Below are positions 7,009-11,126 of a stretch of 11,126 nucleotides of DNA, piece after piece. This DNA is from Rhodanobacter sp. (lineage in GTDB: Bacteria > Pseudomonadota > Gammaproteobacteria > Xanthomonadales > Rhodanobacteraceae). The notes beneath the pieces were generated by a model. That model saw only the letters and a program-made list of their open reading frames with translations. It was not told the origin of the DNA and searched no databases. Location of the stretch: contig JAPHUU010000281.1 of NCBI GenBank assembly GCA_026193555.1, forward strand, positions 1 to 11,126, given 5' to 3'. How positions within the stretch are numbered: position 1 is the stretch's first letter; each line of letters opens with the position of its first letter. The translations under genes and the position numbers were made by a program.

Positions 7009-7047
7009 CAGAGTCAACAGGGCCATAACCGCATTGAGAACGGACCC

Positions 7048-7368
7048 ATGAATTCAACGATTTCCAACAATGGCATGCCGAAATTCACGCCGACGAAGGG
7101 CAGTGGCACGGCGAAGGGCACTGCCACGGCAGCATCTACTGCAGCTGGCTCCGGCAGCCCCGCATCGAAGGCAGGCGATCAGCTGAAGCTGACCGACTCC
7201 GCCCGCGCATTGCAGCACGCCACCCAGGCCAGCGACGCCTCCCCCATCGATCCGCAACGAGTGGAAAGCGTTCGCCAGTCGCTGGCTGACGGCAGCTACA
7301 AGATCAACCCCGGCCACATCGCCGACCGCCTGATCGCGATGGACCATCAGATCGGCGGCAAAAGCTAA
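7048..7368 (+). CDS. flgM: Anti-sigma-28 factor FlgM
   Basis: FlgM binds FliA (sigma-28) and blocks late flagellar genes until it is exported through the finished hook. The 106-residue product has the characteristic C-terminal sigma-binding half: DQLKLTDSARAL at 44-55, then IDPQRVESVRQSLADGSYKI at 67-86 and HIADRLIAMDHQI at 90-102, matching the family pattern. The N-terminal 40 residues are Gly/Ser/Thr/Ala-rich and look disordered, as expected for an exported, largely unfolded protein. The ribosome-binding site is weak (GGA close to the ATG). A sigma-28 promoter lies directly upstream. flgN follows after three bases. Confidence 0.95.
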   Translation: MNSTISNNGMPKFTPTKGSGTAKGTATAASTAAGSGSPASKAGDQLKLTDSARALQHATQASDASPIDPQRVESVRQSLADGSYKINPGHIADRLIAMDHQIGGKS

Positions 7369-7371
7369 GGC

Positions 7372-7818
7372 ATGGGCCGGCAACTGCAGCACGAATTGGA
7401 CAGTGCGCTGAGCGCCGTGATCGGCGACATGCAGACGGCCGTCGACGTGCTGACGACTGTGCTCAAGGCCGAACGCATCGCTCTGGACGAAGGTGACACT
7501 GACGCATTGAATCGGGCCGGCACGCGCAAACAGGCACTGATGCAGCAACTCGAACAACTCGATATCGAGCGTCAGCAGCTCGGTCGCGAGTCGCCTCAGG
7601 CGGCCGCAACACTGGCGCCGGAATGGGCCCGTATCCTGCAGTCGTTGCAGACTTGCCAGCAATTCAATCAGCGCAACGGAAACGAGGTCAGCCAGCGCCT
7701 TCGCCAGGTCCGCCAGGCACTGTCGGTACTGACTGGCCATGCCGGCGAGAGCAGCCTCTATGGCCGCAATGGCGGAGTGCATGTCGACTTGCGTTCGCGG
7801 GCTCTGGCCGAGGCATGA
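7372..7818 (+). CDS. flgN: Flagellar export chaperone FlgN
   Basis: FlgN is the cytosolic chaperone for the hook-filament junction proteins FlgK and FlgL. The 148-residue product is almost wholly helical and rich in Gln, Leu and Arg. Family features seen are a helix-rich start with RIALDEGDTDALN at 35-47, a central coiled segment at about 52-72, CQQFNQRNGNEVSQRLRQVR at 95-114, then ALSVLTG and a terminal LYGRNGG near 129-135. The start lies three bases after the flgM stop, with AAGG too close to be ideal, so translation is probably coupled to flgM. An internal ATG at residue 20 would remove a conserved helix and is less likely. Confidence 0.9.
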   Translation: MGRQLQHELDSALSAVIGDMQTAVDVLTTVLKAERIALDEGDTDALNRAGTRKQALMQQLEQLDIERQQLGRESPQAAATLAPEWARILQSLQTCQQFNQRNGNEVSQRLRQVRQALSVLTGHAGESSLYGRNGGVHVDLRSRALAEA

Positions 7819-7911
7819 GCCGCCGCGATGCGACACGCCCGTTCTGACGACGTCTCCACTGAGCGCGAAACACGCGCCGGCACCACCAAGCACCTGACGT
7901 GATGACTGACC

Positions 7912-9192
7912 ATGAGCAACCTCAACGCTTCCATCGCCGCGCCACCCCCCTCGACGTCAGCTGACCCAGGCAGATCGCCCGAGTCGTCGCCGATGCCGAT
8001 ACTTCGCGTTCCGATGCTCGACCCCGATCGTCAGTTGTTCGCCTACGAAATCATCTTTCCACGCAAACCCGGAGATGAGAAAACCCTGCTGCAGGATGTG
8101 CTGTCGATCATCACCGATGGCGCGCTGTCCCGGCTGGTAAGGGGCAACCGGGCGTTTCTCAACCTGCCGGCCGCGTTGCTGCCGGAAGATGCCGATATTC
8201 TCAAGCACCAGCCACGCATCGGCCTGATGCTGCAGCCCGATGTGGCCGGCGATGCGGCATTGATGAAACGACTGCAACAAATGGCGGAACGCGACTGCCA
8301 GCTCATGCTCGATGCGTCCGATATCGAGCTGGATGGCAGCATGGCGGTAGAAGCATTGCTGCAAATCGTGCAGTCCGTGCGTCTGGATGCCAATCGGATG
8401 ACGCCGGAGAGGTTGAAGGAGTGTTCCGAGCAACTGCATGCTCGCGGCCTGTGGGTGATCGCCGGACAGGTCGATGATCATGAGACGTATCAACGCTGCC
8501 TGGGGATGTCATTCAAGGCCATCCAGGGGCGTTATTTGCTGATCCCCGAGCCCACGGCAGTGCCGGTACTTACCGCCAACAGATTGAGCATGCTGCGATT
8601 GATGCGCATCATGCAGGAGTCCAATCCAGGACCGGTCGAGATCGGCGACATCGTCAAGGATGACGCCATCCTCAGCTACAAGCTGCTCAGCTGCGTCAAT
8701 TCAGCCTACTTCGCCCTGCCGCGGCAGTTGAAATCCGTCCAGCACGCGGCGATTTTCTTTGGTGTCTCACGCATGCGCAACTGGGTCGATGCCATGGCCC
8801 TGTGCGGCATGGACGATCGGCCACCGGAGCTGCTGCGGGCCGCACTGATTCGCGCCAAGATGTGCGAAAAGCTGGCCGCTGTCACCCCGGGCTGCCAGCC
8901 GGACATGGCCTTCACCGTCGGCCTGTTCTCGCTGCTCGACACCTTGATGTGCGCGCCGATGGAATTCCTGCTGACCCACCTGCATCTGATGCCTGAAATC
9001 AGCCAGGCCTTGACCGGTGAAGGCGGCCCGTACGCACCATTGCTGCAAAAGATCCTTGCCTGGGAAGCGGGCAAATTGACCAGCGAACAGACCCTGCCGC
9101 AAGTGATCCAGCGCATGGCCGCGATCTACCTCGATGCGATGCAGTGGGCAGACCAGGTCTACGCGAGTTCGAGCGACAAACCGGCGGCCTGA
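7912..9192 (+). CDS. Degenerate EAL plus HDOD domain protein (YuxH type)
   Basis: This 426-residue cytosolic protein has an EAL-like domain (about 28-212) followed by an HDOD domain (about 220-420). EAL landmarks are present in weakened form: FAYEIIF at 43-49 in place of the EAL signature, AFLNLPAALL at 81-90, VRLDANRM at 156-163 and AIQGRYLLIPEP at 203-214. The metal-binding Asp-Asp-Phe-Gly loop is not visible, so c-di-GMP hydrolysis is unlikely. The HDOD part shows IGDIVKDDAILSYKLLSCVN at 244-263 and lacks HD-type metal residues, as in that family. Such proteins are usually signalling adaptors. No good ribosome-binding site precedes the ATG, and the first 27 residues are low-complexity (Pro/Ser). 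It lies 93 bases past flgN with no promoter seen. Confidence 0.88.
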   Translation: MSNLNASIAAPPPSTSADPGRSPESSPMPILRVPMLDPDRQLFAYEIIFPRKPGDEKTLLQDVLSIITDGALSRLVRGNRAFLNLPAALLPEDADILKHQPRIGLMLQPDVAGDAALMKRLQQMAERDCQLMLDASDIELDGSMAVEALLQIVQSVRLDANRMTPERLKECSEQLHARGLWVIAGQVDDHETYQRCLGMSFKAIQGRYLLIPEPTAVPVLTANRLSMLRLMRIMQESNPGPVEIGDIVKDDAILSYKLLSCVNSAYFALPRQLKSVQHAAIFFGVSRMRNWVDAMALCGMDDRPPELLRAALIRAKMCEKLAAVTPGCQPDMAFTVGLFSLLDTLMCAPMEFLLTHLHLMPEISQALTGEGGPYAPLLQKILAWEAGKLTSEQTLPQVIQRMAAIYLDAMQWADQVYASSSDKPAA

Positions 9193-9235
9193 GCAATCGG
9201 CGTGATGGCGGCGGCGAATGCCTGCCGCTCCCCTC

Positions 9236-10273
9236 TCACGCAGGGCGGCGTTTCAGGCGCCATGTCGTGCCCAGCAGACCGAGCAGCGCCACCGCCAGCC
9301 AACCCAGCAGTGTTTGCCTGTCACCGCCCACCCACAGCACGCTCGCCACGGAACCGACCACCAGCGAGGCCACTGCGGCGGCCAGCAGAAGATCGCCGCG
9401 AACAGGCTGTCTGGAGCCCAGCAGGAACACACCAAGTGCAGCCAGCAGCAGCGACAGGATCCGCTTGGCCAGCACGAATTCCGGCGGTATCGGCAGATCC
9501 GGATACACGTCCAGCAACGGCACGTTACCCACCTCCACATCCAGCCCCTTGCCGTCGGCCGCACCAGCGGCAGGCACCATCCGATCGCCATCGATCCGCG
9601 CCACGATGGTCAGTTGCTGCAATGGCACCGCTTCCCAACTGACCCGCACGTCACCCAGCCTCGGATCACCCGGTCGCGCGCTGGTCACCAGATAGTCCCG
9701 ATAGCGGCTGAAGCTCGCGGCCAGATTTGCAGGAAGGTCGCTCAACTGCGGAGAGACCCGCACCGATCCCGGCATGGCATGCAATATGTCGGGGGAGAGT
9801 TTGAAGCCACCCATCTGGACCAGCCCGGCGTCGAACCGCTTGCCGTCGATCGGGAAGTTCGCTGGATTGGCGTGGCCGTGCGGTTGCTCGAAGCGACTGG
9901 CATCAAGCGGCCGATCCACCCAATCCATCTCGTAATGCACGCTGCCACCGATGCGAATCTCGCGCCACTGGAACATTTCCACATGGCGTATGAGGATCGG
10001 CGCGTCTACCTGCAAATTGAAATCGGGATCATGCGGAGCCTCGATCACCTCCGGGATACCGACTATCCGGGCCATGTAACCGTGCTGACCTGACTGCGGG
10101 TGTGCATCAGCGGTGAGTTCGATCACCTCGCCACCGTGGCGACTGGCGGCCGTGCGAAAGTCGATCAGTCCATGTGCAATGGTTGCCACCAGCCCGATCC
10201 CGGCAAGCACCAGCAGCGCCCCCACTACCTGCAATGCGAGCCCCCGCACGGACTTCACCATCGCGATCTTCAT
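9236..10273 (-). CDS. TMEM43-family membrane protein
   Basis: This is a 345-residue membrane protein. One hydrophobic segment lies at about 11-34, followed by a large soluble domain (about 40-268), then three hydrophobic segments at about 271-287, 293-316 and 320-338 and a basic tail, LKRRPA. The soluble domain has the TMEM43 pattern: YEMDWVDRPLDASRFEQPHG near 114-133, HANP, and a later MGGFKLSPDIL near 154-164. Eukaryotic TMEM43 (LUMA) is a nuclear-envelope protein; the bacterial members have no settled function. The start could be a TTG at 10276, but the ATG at 10273 overlaps the upstream stop as TGATG and is preferred. The gene converges on the flagellar cluster across a 43-base gap with no clear terminator. 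Confidence 0.85.
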   Translation of the reverse strand: MKIAMVKSVRGLALQVVGALLVLAGIGLVATIAHGLIDFRTAASRHGGEVIELTADAHPQSGQHGYMARIVGIPEVIEAPHDPDFNLQVDAPILIRHVEMFQWREIRIGGSVHYEMDWVDRPLDASRFEQPHGHANPANFPIDGKRFDAGLVQMGGFKLSPDILHAMPGSVRVSPQLSDLPANLAASFSRYRDYLVTSARPGDPRLGDVRVSWEAVPLQQLTIVARIDGDRMVPAAGAADGKGLDVEVGNVPLLDVYPDLPIPPEFVLAKRILSLLLAALGVFLLGSRQPVRGDLLLAAAVASLVVGSVASVLWVGGDRQTLLGWLAVALLGLLGTTWRLKRRPA

Positions 10274-11126
10274 CAACCCGTTCCCGCCGTGACCTGCAGC
10301 GACAGGACCAGCTGCTCGTCCGTGGTGGCGAAACGGCCACGATCATCACGCGTCACCCTTGCCACCGCGCAGCCCGGATCATGGGTGAAGAACAGCCGCA
10401 CATCGCGAGCCAGCTTGTCCGCCAGAAACGCCTGCTTCTCATCGATCAGCTTCTCCGGCCAGCGGTCGTAGCCCATCGTTATCGGCAGATGAACCCAGCA
10501 GCGCCCCGGAATCAGGTCAGCGCAAAATGCCACGCCACCGACTTCGGCCAGCATCAGCCCGGGGGTATGGCCATCGGAAAAGCTGAACCGCACCTTCTGG
10601 TCGAGTGTTGCCGAATACTCGCCATCCACCAGTTCCAGCCGACCACTGGCTTCCAGCAATGACTGCAATGCTGGAATGAACGAGGCGCGATCACGCGGGT
10701 GCGGCTGCAATGCCCGACGCCAATGCCCCGCGCCCACCACAAACCGTGCATGCGGAAACAACAGGCGCGGCGGCTGATCTTTCTCCCATGCCGCCAGCAA
10801 GCCACCGGCGTGGTCGAAATGCAGGTGCGACAACACCACCACATCGATGTCCTCATGCGACAGGCCCGCTTCGGCGAGCGAATCGAGCAACACGTGCTGA
10901 TCTTCGACAACGCCATAACGCTCGCGCAGCGCCGGCTCGAAAAACGCGCCAATGCCGGTCTCGAACAGCACGTTGCGACCGTCAAGATCCTTCACCAGCA
11001 GGCAGCGGCAGGCCAGCGGAATGCGGTTCATCTCGTCCGGCTCGATCCACCGCGACCACACCGCCTTCGGCGCGTTGCCGAACATCGCGCCGCCATCCAG
11101 TCGCTGCGAATTGCCGAGGATCGAGA
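10273..11126 (-). CDS. Metallo-beta-lactamase-fold hydrolase, 5' end outside window
   Basis: The gene runs off the right edge. The open frame stays in-family upstream of the internal ATG at 11085 (it reads [17 protein letters not shown]), so the true start is beyond 11126, probably only a few codons away. The fold's metal site is complete. Counting from the Met at 11085, SHLHFDH gives H87, H89, D91 and H92, and the others are H173 in SDGHTPG, D190 in CADLIPG and H235 in FFTHDPG. There is no signal peptide in the visible part. Relatives include lactonases and organophosphate hydrolases (YtnP and AHL-lactonase groups), but the substrate cannot be told from sequence. Its stop overlaps the TMEM43-family start by one base, so the two are probably one operon. 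Confidence 0.88.
   Translation of the reverse strand, partial: SILGNSQRLDGGAMFGNAPKAVWSRWIEPDEMNRIPLACRCLLVKDLDGRNVLFETGIGAFFEPALRERYGVVEDQHVLLDSLAEAGLSHEDIDVVVLSHLHFDHAGGLLAAWEKDQPPRLLFPHARFVVGAGHWRRALQPHPRDRASFIPALQSLLEASGRLELVDGEYSATLDQKVRFSFSDGHTPGLMLAEVGGVAFCADLIPGRCWVHLPITMGYDRWPEKLIDEKQAFLADKLARDVRLFFTHDPGCAVARVTRDDRGRFATTDEQLVLSLQVTAGTG

Noticed and set aside
7054..7893. Long minus-strand frame (279 residues) across flgM and flgN
   Set aside because: It is antisense to two recognised flagellar genes, shows no family features and has no start signal; it is a product of high GC content.
9193..9235. Possible terminator between the convergent EAL-HDOD and TMEM43 genes
   Set aside because: Only a five-base GCGGC/GCCGC stem with an eight-base loop and no T-run on either strand.
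9218..10093. Plus-strand frame antisense to the TMEM43-family gene
   Set aside because: The minus-strand protein has clear family patterns and membrane segments; this one has none.

Overview
The window is GC-rich and densely packed. It carries one end of a flagellar and chemotaxis cluster of a polarly flagellated gammaproteobacterium. Three things support this: the gene order (flgG-flgF-flgE-flgD-flgC-flgB, cheV, flgA, flgM, flgN), the mix of sigma-54 and sigma-28 (FliA) promoter sequences, and the presence of CheV. The protein sequences and layout fit the Xanthomonadales best, for example Rhodanobacteraceae. That placement is inference from family knowledge; no database was searched.

Minus-strand half (1-4700). 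A rod and hook operon runs right to left: flgB, flgC, flgD, flgE, flgF, then only the first four codons of flgG at the window edge. A near-consensus sigma-54 promoter sits about 30 bases ahead of flgB. cheV lies upstream of flgB, reads the same way, and has its own probable sigma-28 promoter. FlgB, FlgC and FlgF (and FlgG) form the rod, FlgD is the hook cap and FlgE is the hook.

Plus-strand half (4808-9192). A perfect sigma-54 promoter lies in the divergent region with cheV. It drives a gene for a soluble chemoreceptor-like protein, which overlaps flgA (P-ring chaperone) by an ATGA junction. A perfect sigma-28 promoter then precedes flgM (anti-sigma-28 factor) and flgN (chaperone for hook-filament junction proteins). 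Next comes a degenerate-EAL plus HDOD protein, probably a c-di-GMP-era regulator that has lost catalysis.

Right end (9236-11126, minus strand). Two genes outside the flagellar system converge on the cluster: a metallo-beta-lactamase-fold hydrolase, cut by the window edge, and a TMEM43-family membrane protein. They overlap by one base (TGATG) and are probably co-transcribed.

The regulatory sites show a classic flagellar hierarchy. Sigma-54 genes build the hook-basal body, and FlgM is then made from a sigma-28 promoter to feed back on sigma-28. The least ordinary parts are the soluble chemoreceptor with an unrecognised C-terminal helical region coupled to flgA, the degenerate EAL-HDOD protein, and the TMEM43/hydrolase pair. 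No gap between genes exceeds 300 bases. I saw no tRNA, rRNA, CRISPR array or insertion sequence.
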